From assembly GCA_018658465.1 (NCBI GenBank), contig JABHVE010000059.1:1-51235 (forward strand): 51,235 nt of DNA, written 5' to 3'. The stretch's first letter is position 1, and each line of letters opens with the position of its first letter. The notes below the pieces were generated by a model, which was given only the letters and a program-made list of their open reading frames with translations, did no database searches and had not been told where the DNA came from. Origin of the DNA: Alphaproteobacteria bacterium (GTDB lineage: Bacteria > Pseudomonadota > Alphaproteobacteria > UBA2966 > CAIVPW01). This document shows, in pieces, positions 34,809 to 43,971 of this stretch. The translations under genes and the position numbers were made by a program.

Positions 34809-37168
34809 TGCCAGGATTTTCAAATCAGCTTGAACGCAGCCTTCACCGGGCTTTGACCCTCGCCAACGAGCGGCGTCATGAATTCGCGACACTTGAACAT
34901 CTGCTGTTGGCGTTGACCGAGGACCGAGACGCGGTCTCCGTTCTGAATGCCTGCAACGTGGATTTGGGAGTGTTGCGCCAGGAACTGATCGGGTTCTTGG
35001 ATCAACAGTTGCCGGATCTGGTGACCGAAAGCACCGAAGACGCAAAACCCACGGCAGGGTTCCAGCGGGTGATCCAACGAGCACTGATCCATGTGCAATC
35101 TTCCGGGCGCGAAGAGGTCACCGGTGCCAACATATTGGTGGCCATTTTCTCCGAACGGGAATCCCACGCGGTGTTCTTCCTGCAGCAACAGGATATGACC
35201 CGGCTAGATGCGGTCAGCTACATTTCCCATGGGGTCGCCAAAACCTTAGGGGCCTCCGACGAGCCGCCGGTTCGTGGCGCCGATGACGACGACGCCGAAG
35301 ACAGTCCGGGCAAAGAAGCCGAAGCCTTGGCCGCCTATTGCGTTGACCTGAATGCCAAGGCGGTAAAAGGCAAAATTGATCCTCTGATCGGTCGCAAAGC
35401 CGAGGTCGAACGGACGATCCAAATTCTTTGCAGGCGGTCGAAAAACAATCCGTTGTTTGTAGGGGACGCAGGCGTCGGGAAGACTGCGATTGCCGAGGGT
35501 CTTGCCCTGCGCATCACCGAAGAAGACGTCCCCGATGTTCTGAAAACCGCAACGATTTACAGCCTGGACATGGGGTCGCTGTTGGCCGGAACCCGCTATC
35601 GCGGCGATTTCGAAGAACGGGTCAAAGCGGTTCTCACCGAATTGGAAGATGACGACACGGCCATTTTGTTCATTGATGAAATCCACACGATCATCGGTGC
35701 CGGGGCCACGTCTGGGGGCGCCATGGATGCCTCAAATCTTTTGAAGCCGGCATTGGCCAATGGGTCCCTGCGGTGCATCGGGTCCACGACCTATAAGGAA
35801 TACCGCACGGTTTTTGAAAAGGATCATGCACTGGCCCGGCGTTTCCAGAAGATCGATGTGCGCGAGCCCAGCATTGATGACACGGTAAAAATCCTGCGCG
35901 GCCTAAAGCCGTATTTCGAGGAATATCACTCCATCCGCTATACGGCGGAGGCTTTGCGTACGGCTGTTGAATTGGCGGCGCGCTATATCAACGATCGCAA
36001 GCTGCCGGACAAAGCCATCGACGTGATCGACGAAGTCGGCGCTTCTGAAATGCTGAAACCCGAAAACCGTCGCCGCAAGGTGATTGGTGTGAAGGAGATT
36101 GAAGCGGTGGTGGCAAAGATCGCCCGCATTCCTCCGAAATCGGTCAGCCGCGATGACAAACTGGTTCTGCGCCACATTGACCGCGATCTAAAGGCTGTGG
36201 TGTTTGGCCAAGACAAGGCAATTGGTGCCTTGTCCAGCGCCATCAAGCTGGCCCGTGCTGGGCTGCGGGAACCGGAAAAGCCCATTGGTTGTTACCTATT
36301 TTCTGGCCCCACTGGCGTCGGCAAAACCGAGGTCGCGCGGCAATTGGCCAGCACCTTGGGTGTCGAGCTTTTGCGCTTTGATATGTCGGAATATATGGAA
36401 CGCCATTCGGTGTCGCGCCTGATCGGGGCGCCTCCGGGCTATGTTGGTTTTGATCAAGGCGGGCTGATGACCGATGGGGTCGACAAAAATCCCCATTCCG
36501 TGTTGCTGCTGGACGAAATCGAAAAAGCCCATCCGGATGTCTTCAATTTGCTGCTTCAGGTCATGGACCACGGTAAGCTGACCGACAACAACGGCAAGAG
36601 CATCGATTTCCGCAATGTGATCTTGATCATGACCACCAACGCCGGGGCATCAGAACTGCACAAACAATCCATCGGCTTTGAGCGTGGAATCAAAGAGGGC
36701 GAGGACGAAGAAGCAATCACCCGCATGTTCACCCCTGAATTCCGCAATCGTCTGGATTCAATCGTCGGGTTCGATTCGTTGACACCGGATGTGGTGGCCA
36801 AAGTGGTGGAGAAATTCGTTTTGCAGTTGGAAGCCCAGCTGGAAGACCGCAACGTCAGCATCGAAATGGGCGAAGATGCCCAGGCTTGGATTGCTGAAAA
36901 AGGCTTCGATAAAATTTTCGGGGCACGCCCCTTGGGCCGGTTCATTCAGGAACATGTGAAAAAGCCCCTGGCGGACGAGCTATTGTTTGGCAAGCTGGTC
37001 AAGGGCGGCCACGTGGTGATCACCGTGGTCGACGGAAAGTTGGCGTTTGATCTGACAGAAGAACCAGCCGGATCAAAACGCAAACCCCGCAAAGGCGGTT
37101 CCGGTGGCCCTCGCAAATCCCCCGACGGCGATTCCGGCGGCGATAAGGTTCCAGTACTGGTCGACTAG
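34808..37168 (+). CDS. clpA: ATP-dependent Clp protease ATP-binding subunit ClpA
   Basis: 786 aa from GTG 34808, overlapping the clpS stop by 1 nt. N-domain (LERSLHRALTLANERRHEFATLEHLLLAL), first AAA+ with GDAGVGKTAIAEG at about 219 and IDEIHTIIGAGATSGGAMDASN, second AAA+ with GPTGVGKTEVARQ at about 500, GAPPGYVGFDQGG and EIEKAHPDVFNLLLQ. Unfolds substrates for ClpP. A basic Gly/Ser/Lys-rich tail (KRKPRKGGSGGPRKSPDG) of about 30 residues extends beyond the E. coli length. Confidence 0.97.
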   Translation: MPGFSNQLERSLHRALTLANERRHEFATLEHLLLALTEDRDAVSVLNACNVDLGVLRQELIGFLDQQLPDLVTESTEDAKPTAGFQRVIQRALIHVQSSGREEVTGANILVAIFSERESHAVFFLQQQDMTRLDAVSYISHGVAKTLGASDEPPVRGADDDDAEDSPGKEAEALAAYCVDLNAKAVKGKIDPLIGRKAEVERTIQILCRRSKNNPLFVGDAGVGKTAIAEGLALRITEEDVPDVLKTATIYSLDMGSLLAGTRYRGDFEERVKAVLTELEDDDTAILFIDEIHTIIGAGATSGGAMDASNLLKPALANGSLRCIGSTTYKEYRTVFEKDHALARRFQKIDVREPSIDDTVKILRGLKPYFEEYHSIRYTAEALRTAVELAARYINDRKLPDKAIDVIDEVGASEMLKPENRRRKVIGVKEIEAVVAKIARIPPKSVSRDDKLVLRHIDRDLKAVVFGQDKAIGALSSAIKLARAGLREPEKPIGCYLFSGPTGVGKTEVARQLASTLGVELLRFDMSEYMERHSVSRLIGAPPGYVGFDQGGLMTDGVDKNPHSVLLLDEIEKAHPDVFNLLLQVMDHGKLTDNNGKSIDFRNVILIMTTNAGASELHKQSIGFERGIKEGEDEEAITRMFTPEFRNRLDSIVGFDSLTPDVVAKVVEKFVLQLEAQLEDRNVSIEMGEDAQAWIAEKGFDKIFGARPLGRFIQEHVKKPLADELLFGKLVKGGHVVITVVDGKLAFDLTEEPAGSKRKPRKGGSGGPRKSPDGDSGGDKVPVLVD

Positions 37169-37195
37169 CCGGGACGCTATATTCCGGCGATTTTT
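37168..37195 (+). terminator. Possible terminator after clpA
   Basis: GCCGG, 11-nt loop, CCGGC, GA and then TTTTT. The stem starts at the last base of the clpA stop codon. A five-pair stem with a large loop is weak. It lies between convergent clpA and the TPR gene. Confidence 0.35.
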
Positions 37196-38798
37196 AGTCC
37201 AGCGCTGCGGCTGCGTTTGATGCCTGAGTCCTCCGCACGTCCATGTCCAGGTCGTCGAAAATCCCGGCAGCCAATCGGAAATTGACCGACGCCTCGCGCG
37301 GGTTGGTTTCGCTCAACGCTGCCGCCAATCCAACATGGGCCCAGGCTTCCCCCGGTCGGTACAAGGATGTGTGGAACAGATCCAGGGATCGTTCATAGGC
37401 CGCAACGGCTGCCGCCAAATTCCCAGCTTCCCGATCCAGATCGCCTAAGGCCAATTCAGCTTCGCCTTGGCCGCGGGTGTCTGCCGCGTCGGCGAACATC
37501 GCCCGTGCCCCTTGGAATTTCAGCCGGGCTTCGTCGTCCTGACCCGCATTGTGGTCTAACTGGCCCAGGCCCAGCAACACTTGACCCTGGCCACTGGAAT
37601 GTCCGGCGGCTTCGAAACTCGCTTGGGCTTCCTGGTAGTGGTTGCCTCCAACCTGATGGTCCATCGAGGCCAACGCGCCCTGGCCCACCAACACGGTCGC
37701 GGCCCCCACATCGTCTCCGGCGTCTTGATAGAACGCAAGAGCGGCGCCATAGGCGACAGCGGCGGCTTCGAAATTCTCGACCGCACGTTCCAGATCGCCG
37801 AGCATGGCCAGGGCTCGCCCTTGGCCCGCAGAACTTCTTTCCCCGGCCCACAGCGCTGCGGCCTGGGTAAACGCGTCCCGTGCCGATTCTATGTGGCCGC
37901 CGCGATGGTCCAATTCGCCAATGCGCACCAACACATCCGCCTCTGCCGATGGATCCCCTGCCTGTTGGGCATTGGTGCGCTCAACAATCAATTCTTCTTC
38001 TTGGCGGTCATTTTGATCTTGATAGGTTTGCAGCTCGTCCACCGATTGATTGGCGGCTCGTAACCCGGCGGAATCATCCAGGATTTCGTAAATGGCCATG
38101 GCCCGGGCGACGCTGCGGCGGGATGCCAACACCAGATGCAGGCGGCGTTCTGCATGGCCGCGCCCCAACAGGGCCTCGGCCTCAGCGCTCCAATCACCCT
38201 GATCGTGGAACAGTGCTTGGGCGTTGGAGAATGCGGCAAAGGCTTCATCGTTATTGAATTGCGCTTTTTCCAAATTCCCCAGTGCCAATGCCACCCGGGC
38301 TTGGCCCACCGGGTCGGCGGCAGCGACAAAAAAGCCTTGGGCTTCGGCAAACACGTCGCGGGCGCGCTCGCCCTGGCCGACAATCTGATCCAATATTCCG
38401 GTCTGGAGTTTGACTTCCCCCATCCCGGCGTTCAGGCCAGCCGCCTGGAACAAATCCATGGCGCGGGCGAACAATTCCCGGGCGTCGTCATCGCGCCCGG
38501 CGTTGGCGGCGTTGCGCCCCTGTTCGATCAGATCCGCGCCTTCCGCCTCGATATCGGGTGCCACTGGGTCTGGTGCAGGGGGGCGGTTCAATCCTGCCAA
38601 GGCGTCGTCCGGGTCAGCGGTTTCCACTGAATCGCCCGTGCCATCGTCGGTCAAGCTAAGCGCTGCCAACACCAACGCCACGGCGGTTAAAATGCCCGGC
38701 AGGGCGAACCTTATCGCCGGGGTCGTACGCCCCAAGAATGGAAAACTAATTCCAGCCGCCGCCAGCAAGATTACGGCGGCAATCCATAAATTTGTCAC
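37194..38798 (-). CDS. Membrane-anchored TPR-repeat protein (paralogue 1)
   Basis: 534 aa from a GTG start. Two hydrophobic N-terminal segments (WIAAVILLAAAGISFPFLG and FALPGILTAVALVLAALSL) precede an acidic stretch and then about ten TPR-like units of roughly 40 residues, with repeated patterns such as GQARVALALGNLEKAQFN and GQGEAELALGDLDREAGN. The repeats probably face the periplasm (inference). No enzyme domain. Function unknown; TPR arrays usually scaffold protein complexes. It lies 55 nt downstream of a paralogue with the same layout. Confidence 0.75.
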   Translation of the reverse strand: MTNLWIAAVILLAAAGISFPFLGRTTPAIRFALPGILTAVALVLAALSLTDDGTGDSVETADPDDALAGLNRPPAPDPVAPDIEAEGADLIEQGRNAANAGRDDDARELFARAMDLFQAAGLNAGMGEVKLQTGILDQIVGQGERARDVFAEAQGFFVAAADPVGQARVALALGNLEKAQFNNDEAFAAFSNAQALFHDQGDWSAEAEALLGRGHAERRLHLVLASRRSVARAMAIYEILDDSAGLRAANQSVDELQTYQDQNDRQEEELIVERTNAQQAGDPSAEADVLVRIGELDHRGGHIESARDAFTQAAALWAGERSSAGQGRALAMLGDLERAVENFEAAAVAYGAALAFYQDAGDDVGAATVLVGQGALASMDHQVGGNHYQEAQASFEAAGHSSGQGQVLLGLGQLDHNAGQDDEARLKFQGARAMFADAADTRGQGEAELALGDLDREAGNLAAAVAAYERSLDLFHTSLYRPGEAWAHVGLAAALSETNPREASVNFRLAAGIFDDLDMDVRRTQASNAAAALD

Positions 38799-38853
38799 GG
38801 TTAGGTGTCCTCGTTACACATCCCGGCGCCCATCACTCTGACGCCCGGGATCG

Positions 38854-40665
38854 CTAATTCTGGGTGCTGATGAATTCCAACGCCTCGGCCACCCGGGCTT
38901 TGATGTCACGGATCAGGGTTCGCGCTGCCGCGTTCTGATTTGGATTAGCCGCCAAGTTATCCGCCACCAATTGTTCGTGGCTTATGGTCTCTTCCTGATT
39001 GATGACGTCTGCTTCCCCGGCCATCTGATAGGGATCGCCTTCGTCTCCCATCAAACGAACGCCAATGGCCTCGATTGCGGGAAGTCCCAAATACCGATTG
39101 GCTTCGGTAACCGGGAATTCCAGGGCGGCGAACAAGGCGCTGGCCTGGGTGTAGGCATCGACGGCCAGGGCGTTCTTGGCGATCCCCCGGTTCACGTCGC
39201 CGGTCCCCAATGCGGCGACAATCAGCCCAACGGGTGCAGCCTCTCGCTCGAACATCGGCGCGGCTTCCCGGAACATTTGTAGAGCGCCTTCGTCGTCATT
39301 GATTGCCGCCAAGACGCCGCCAAAGGTCGCCAGGGTCCGTGCCGAGGCAACAGTGTCACCAACATCGACGAATAGCTGCCCGGCGTTTAGTAAATGTTCC
39401 GTCGCGGCGCGGGGGAGGTCGGAGGCGATGGCCATTTGGCCCAGGCCGAAACTTGCCCGGGCCTCGCCGTCATCGAAGCCGAACCGATGGTACAATTCGT
39501 TGGCACCGCGATAGGCGACGGTAGCTTCTTCAACGTCCCCCAGCATTGCAAGGGCGTCCCCCAGGCCCAGCACCGCGTCGGGTTCCTGTTTGTCGGACAA
39601 CGCCTTTAAATCGATGGCGGCTTGGGCAAACAAATTCCGCGCGGACTCAAAATTGCCCACCATCATTTCCACTTGGCCCCGAAGAATTGCCACCCGCGGG
39701 CCACCCGATGGATCGCCGGCCTGTTCAAAAAGCACGGCGGCGAAATCCAGGGCGGCGTTTACCTCGAAATTATTGGCGCGGTGGAGCTCAACAAACGCCA
39801 ACGCCATGTTGGCCTCGGCTTCTTTGTCTCGGGCATCGGTGCCCTGATATGTCGCGCGGGCATCGGAATATTTGGAACGGGCGGCTTCCAAATTGCCCAG
39901 ATTGAATTCCATGTCCCCCAGGATATGGGCGATGTCGCCCTTGCCAATGCCGTCGTCAGCCTGGAAATACAAAAGCTGAGCTTGTTCTAATTGGTCGCGG
40001 GCTTGGGACTCGCCATCGGGCATGTCCGCCAGGGCTTCCAACCCTAACAGCACGTGGGGGTCGCTTTTGGGGCTGGGGGCGCGATCCCACTGGATCCGCG
40101 CCTGGCGGTAATGGTCCCGGGCAGCATCCCAATTGAATGTGTCCTTTTCCAAATCACCCAGGGCAGCTAGAACCCGGGCCTGGCCGATGGCGCTGCCACC
40201 TTGCAAATACAATGACACGGCTTCGGAATAGTTCGCCCGGGCTTTGTCGCTTTGGCCGGTGAAGTGCTCCAACTTGCCCATACCAAAGGCTACCGAGGCC
40301 TCCCCCAACACGTCGCCCATTTGGCGGTATTGAGAGCGCGCTCGTTCATAAGTTTCCCGCGCCACCCGAGTGTCGCCGGTGTTCAGTTCCTGTTCGGCGC
40401 GCTCCATCAAGGCGACCGCCATTTCGCGATCGGTATCGGGGATATCGGTGGTTAACCCGGCCAGGGCCTCGGACCCCACATCGCTTTCGGGCGCTGCGGT
40501 GACAAGGGCGACGACCCCCAAGATCGCCCCCACGGCAAACCCCAGAATTGACAGAAAAATGCGCATCTGGCCGCGCATTGCGACCACCGCGACGACGCCA
40601 AGTGCCACAAGAACAAGTGCCGCGATGCCTGATGCCGATGTTGCCGCCGCTGAAAGCTGATCCAT
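38854..40665 (-). CDS. Membrane-anchored TPR-repeat protein (paralogue 2)
   Basis: 603 aa from ATG 40665 (MDQLSAAATSASGIAALVLVALGVVAVVAMRGQ); the ORF-track start 23 codons earlier adds no conserved part. Two hydrophobic segments (about 11-30 and 35-57), then about 13 TPR-like units with the same GQARVLAALGDLEKDTFN-type signature as the neighbour. The shared signature, membrane anchors and tandem order indicate gene duplication followed by divergence. Last units (DAYTQASALFAALEFPVTEANRYLGL) are followed by a 60-residue tail. Function not recognised. Confidence 0.75.
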   Translation of the reverse strand: MDQLSAAATSASGIAALVLVALGVVAVVAMRGQMRIFLSILGFAVGAILGVVALVTAAPESDVGSEALAGLTTDIPDTDREMAVALMERAEQELNTGDTRVARETYERARSQYRQMGDVLGEASVAFGMGKLEHFTGQSDKARANYSEAVSLYLQGGSAIGQARVLAALGDLEKDTFNWDAARDHYRQARIQWDRAPSPKSDPHVLLGLEALADMPDGESQARDQLEQAQLLYFQADDGIGKGDIAHILGDMEFNLGNLEAARSKYSDARATYQGTDARDKEAEANMALAFVELHRANNFEVNAALDFAAVLFEQAGDPSGGPRVAILRGQVEMMVGNFESARNLFAQAAIDLKALSDKQEPDAVLGLGDALAMLGDVEEATVAYRGANELYHRFGFDDGEARASFGLGQMAIASDLPRAATEHLLNAGQLFVDVGDTVASARTLATFGGVLAAINDDEGALQMFREAAPMFEREAAPVGLIVAALGTGDVNRGIAKNALAVDAYTQASALFAALEFPVTEANRYLGLPAIEAIGVRLMGDEGDPYQMAGEADVINQEETISHEQLVADNLAANPNQNAAARTLIRDIKARVAEALEFISTQN

Positions 40666-40759
40666 AGACTCTAACTGTGCTGATTTTGGGACTGAAATGC
40701 CTGTCTGGCCCGCCGTTTCAACGGGCGGCAGCACTTTAGCAGCAAGGTTTGATTGCCGC

Positions 40760-41929
40760 CTAGTCGGGTTTTTTGAAGGGTGAGCGGGCGGTCAATGCGC
40801 CAATTTCATCGTCCACCTGGTCGCGCTCTTGGTCCAGGTATGCGGCCACCCCATTGCGAAACGCCGGATCAGCGATCCAATGGGCCGAATAGGTGTGTAC
40901 CGGCAGGTAGCCGCGGGAGATTTTGTGGGGCCCTTGGGCGCCAGCCTCCACCCGGCCCAAGCCGTGCTTAATGGCGAAGTCGATGGCTTGGTAATAGCAG
41001 ACCTCGAAATGCAGGGCCGGAATGTATTCGCTGCATCCCCAATACCGCCCGTACAAGACGCTCGGCCCGGCCATGTTCAAGGCTCCGGCAATAGGGGTGC
41101 CGTGTTTGTAGGCCATGACCAGCACCACCTGGTCGCTCATAGTTTGGCCCAACAGGCTGAAGAAGTCGCGGTTCAGGTACGGGGTGCCCCATTTGCGCTG
41201 GCCGGTGTCCATGTAAAAGCCGAAAAATGCATCCCAGTGGCCTTCGGTCAGGGCCGCCCCGGTCAGGGTTTCGATGGTGACAAGGCCGTCGGCCAAGGCT
41301 TGGCGGCGCTCACGGGCGATTGCCTTGCGCTTGCGTGATGCCAGGGCCCCCAAGAATTCCCCGAACGATTGATAGCCGTTGTTCAGCCAATGGAATTGTT
41401 CCCCGGTGCGCAGCAACAGGCCTTCGGCTCCCATCATCTGGGACTCCGCCTTTGTACAAAATGTCGCGTGCAGGGACGAAATCCCTAGGCGCCGCGCCGC
41501 ATCAATGCCCCCTGCCAACAACGCCCTTGAGGTGGTCGCCCCGTCCGCATCGGGGTGCACGCACAACCGCGGGCCGGTCACCGGAGTAAACGGCACCGCC
41601 AATTGCAGCTTGGGATAATACGTGCCCCCAGCGCGCTCAAACGCATCGGCCCAGCCGTGGTCGAACACGTACTCCCCATAGGAATGGGATTTCAGATAGG
41701 CCGGGGCGACCCCCAGAACCGATCCGTCCGCGGCCTTGGCCACCAAATGATGGGGCGTCCATCCCTGTTCAGCACTGGCCGATCCGCTTTGCTCCAGGGC
41801 ACTGAGAAATTTGTGGGAAACGAACGGGTTGTCGGGGCCCGCGCACACATCCCAATCGGCTGCGGCGATGTCACCGATGTGATGGATCACATCAACGGAG
41901 TGGACCAAAGCTTGTTCGGTGTCACCCAT
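40760..41929 (-). CDS. FemAB-like GNAT-fold acyltransferase (COG3146 type)
   Basis: 389 aa. Contains FVSHKFLSALEQSGSA near the start, PFTPVTGPRLCVHP, SSLHATFCTKAESQ, FLGALASRKRKAIARERR, FYMDTGQRKWGTPYLNRDFF, the acyl-donor-like GTPIAGALNMAGPSVLYGRYWG and FEVCYYQAIDFAIKHGLGRVEAGAQGPHKISRGYLP. These fit the COG3146 family annotated as peptidoglycan-related or FemAB-like; no substrate is proven. No signal peptide, so cytosolic. Starts 4 nt after the RidA-family gene, so translationally linked. Confidence 0.85.
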   Translation of the reverse strand: MGDTEQALVHSVDVIHHIGDIAAADWDVCAGPDNPFVSHKFLSALEQSGSASAEQGWTPHHLVAKAADGSVLGVAPAYLKSHSYGEYVFDHGWADAFERAGGTYYPKLQLAVPFTPVTGPRLCVHPDADGATTSRALLAGGIDAARRLGISSLHATFCTKAESQMMGAEGLLLRTGEQFHWLNNGYQSFGEFLGALASRKRKAIARERRQALADGLVTIETLTGAALTEGHWDAFFGFYMDTGQRKWGTPYLNRDFFSLLGQTMSDQVVLVMAYKHGTPIAGALNMAGPSVLYGRYWGCSEYIPALHFEVCYYQAIDFAIKHGLGRVEAGAQGPHKISRGYLPVHTYSAHWIADPAFRNGVAAYLDQERDQVDDEIGALTARSPFKKPD

Positions 41930-41933
41930 GGGG

Positions 41934-42398
41934 TCAGTCGATCTCGAACACCGCGTCTATTTCAACAGAGGCATCGAAGGGTAGGGACCCGGCACCGGCG
42001 GCAAACCGTGCATGGAGCCCGCGGTCGCCCAACACTTCGCCGATCAGTTTTGATGCACCGTTCAGCACCTGGGGGTGATCGACGAAATCCGGCGTTGCAT
42101 TCACAAAGCCCCCTAACTTTACACACCGCACCCGATCCAGATCGCCGTCGGCAGCGGATTTCGCCTGGGCCAGAATATTCAGGGCGCAAAGGCGCGCGGC
42201 TTCTTGGGCTTGGTCTGTGGTCACTGCATCGCCGACCTTGCCGGTGATCGCGACCTTGCCATCCGCCATGGGTAGCTGTCCGGCGATATAAATTGTGTTC
42301 CCCGCGATCACATAGGGGGCGTAGTTGGCGGCGGCCTTGGCGGGCTCCGGCAAGGTGATGCCCAGCTCGTTTAGGCGCTGATCGGTTTGTCCTGTCAT
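41934..42398 (-). CDS. RidA/YjgF/YER057c family protein
   Basis: 154 aa, the longer YjgF subgroup. Patterns are LGITLPEPAKAAANYAPYVIAGNTIYIAGQLPMADGK, QAQEAARLCALNILAQAKSA, VKLGGFVNATPDF and LGDRGLHARFAAGAGSLPFDASVEIDAVFEI, with the conserved Arg in HARFA. RidA enzymes hydrolyse reactive enamine/imine intermediates; this longer subgroup is less well studied. Ends 4 nt before the FemAB-like gene. Confidence 0.9.
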   Translation of the reverse strand: MTGQTDQRLNELGITLPEPAKAAANYAPYVIAGNTIYIAGQLPMADGKVAITGKVGDAVTTDQAQEAARLCALNILAQAKSAADGDLDRVRCVKLGGFVNATPDFVDHPQVLNGASKLIGEVLGDRGLHARFAAGAGSLPFDASVEIDAVFEID

Positions 42399-42430
42399 GG
42401 TCTGCTCCCCTTAAAGATTATTCTGGTCAT

Positions 42431-42844
42431 TTACTCTGGGATTTGACTGGGCCGCGTCACGATCCACGATGCGATGATTGCCAATACAGCCCCCACGCCA
42501 ACGGGCAAAATCCAGGTATCGGCCAGCCAACCCAGAATGCCGACGCTAACCGACATCATCGAAACCGCCAACACCTTGGCCTTAACCGGGATGACTCCGT
42601 ATTGGTTCCAGGCCCGGGCGGTAGCACCAAATCGCGGGTGGTTATACAGCCAATCATGAAAACATTGGGATGAGTTGGAAAAGGCCCAAAGCGCCAGCAA
42701 TATGAAAATGGTCGAGGGCCAAACCGGCAAGAACACACCGACGACGCCGAAACCCACCATAATCCAACCAAAGGCGAACAAGGCGTGCCGAGCCGGTGTC
42801 GATCGGCGCACGCGATTGCTGAACGAAAGGTGTTTCTGGGCCAT
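42431..42844 (-). CDS. DUF454 (YbaN-like) inner membrane protein
   Basis: 137 aa with hydrophobic segments at about 20-55 and 90-125. Family pattern GWIMVGFGVVGVFLPVWPSTIFILLALWAFSNSSQCFHDWLYNHPRFG matches DUF454, whose biochemical role is unknown. It is 32 nt upstream of the RidA-family gene and co-directional. Confidence 0.9.
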   Translation of the reverse strand: MAQKHLSFSNRVRRSTPARHALFAFGWIMVGFGVVGVFLPVWPSTIFILLALWAFSNSSQCFHDWLYNHPRFGATARAWNQYGVIPVKAKVLAVSMMSVSVGILGWLADTWILPVGVGAVLAIIASWIVTRPSQIPE

Positions 42845-42914
42845 CGCCCAAGTTTAGCCACCCCCGGTCCGGGCGACCAGGGAGCAGCTGATGGTCGAGA
42901 GGTCTTTTTTGGGC

Positions 42915-43703
42915 CTAGCTTGCGGCGGTGGCGGGGGCCACCGTCAGGTCGTCGATGGGGGTATAGCGCAGTCCCTTGGACCGCTTGTCCTTGTACATGG
43001 CCAAATCGGCCCGGCGCAGCACCTCGGCGAATTCGGATTTGGCATTGTAGTTTGCCGATCCAAAACTTGCCTGAAGCGGGATTACCCGACGATCATGTTC
43101 ACAGTCGGATTGGCGCAACAAGGTTTGCAGTCGCTTGGCCCGGTACATGCCCTCCCGGGGACTGGTGTGGGCCAGAATGACTGCAAATTCGTCGCCGCCC
43201 AAACGGGCGACAAAATCTGTGGTGCGGATGTTGTTGCCAAGAACTTCGGCGACGGCCTTCAGGACTGCATCGCCGCAATCGTGGCCGTGGCGGTCGTTGA
43301 CATCTTTGAAGTAATCCAAGTCAGCAAGAACAATGACGCCGCTGTCCCCATGGCGGGTGGCGGCGGCCAGGGTACGACGCAATGTTTCGTCAAAGCCCCG
43401 ACGATTGGCGATCCCGGTCAGAAAATCCGTCCGTGACAAAGATTCCAAATTTTCGATGTGGGTTTCAAGGTCTTCGATTTTGCGTTCGGCGTTTGCCACC
43501 ATTCCGATTGCCCGTTCCAACAATCTGAGCTGATCGGTTTGTTCTTGCTTAGACATGTCGGAACGATTGCGGATCGAGTCGACAATCTGCCGGGCCAATT
43601 GGCCAACATGGGCGGCCAATTTTGGATCGGCGCCACGGTCATCGACCAATGGGCCGTTGGTGAGTTCAGCTTCTGGCAGAGTGGTGGCCAAAGACGATTG
43701 CAT
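42915..43703 (-). CDS. Diguanylate cyclase (GGDEF domain)
   Basis: 262 aa from ATG 43703 (MQSSLATTLPEAELTNG); the ORF-track start 61 codons upstream is not supported by any domain. An N-terminal helical region (LDRAIG-type LLERAIGMVANAERKIEDLETHIENL) can dimerise. The catalytic domain has SRTDFLTGIANRRGF, LADLDYFKDVND and ARLGGDEFAVILA. The allosteric I-site RTTD lies five residues before GGDEF. Predicted to make cyclic di-GMP from 2 GTP with product inhibition. No sensor or membrane part. Confidence 0.93.
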   Translation of the reverse strand: MQSSLATTLPEAELTNGPLVDDRGADPKLAAHVGQLARQIVDSIRNRSDMSKQEQTDQLRLLERAIGMVANAERKIEDLETHIENLESLSRTDFLTGIANRRGFDETLRRTLAAATRHGDSGVIVLADLDYFKDVNDRHGHDCGDAVLKAVAEVLGNNIRTTDFVARLGGDEFAVILAHTSPREGMYRAKRLQTLLRQSDCEHDRRVIPLQASFGSANYNAKSEFAEVLRRADLAMYKDKRSKGLRYTPIDDLTVAPATAAS

Positions 43704-43971
43704 GACTAATCCTTCCAACAGTCGAACACAGATAAAAACTTCGGGAACTACCGCACTTTGTTCCCCAGACTTTGTTCCCAGATAGAGAGCAAAGGTCGTG
43801 CCACGGAAATTTCGTTGAATTTCAGTCAGTTGCCTGGGTGGAGGTCGGCAAAAATTGCCCCCCGGCAATAACTGCGGTGGGGACATTTCCGGGTGGCGGT
43901 TTCAGCGGCTTAAGCGGTCTCGTCGATTGGAGTAAGGTGGAGGCAGTCTTCGCCCCACATTCAGGACATCC

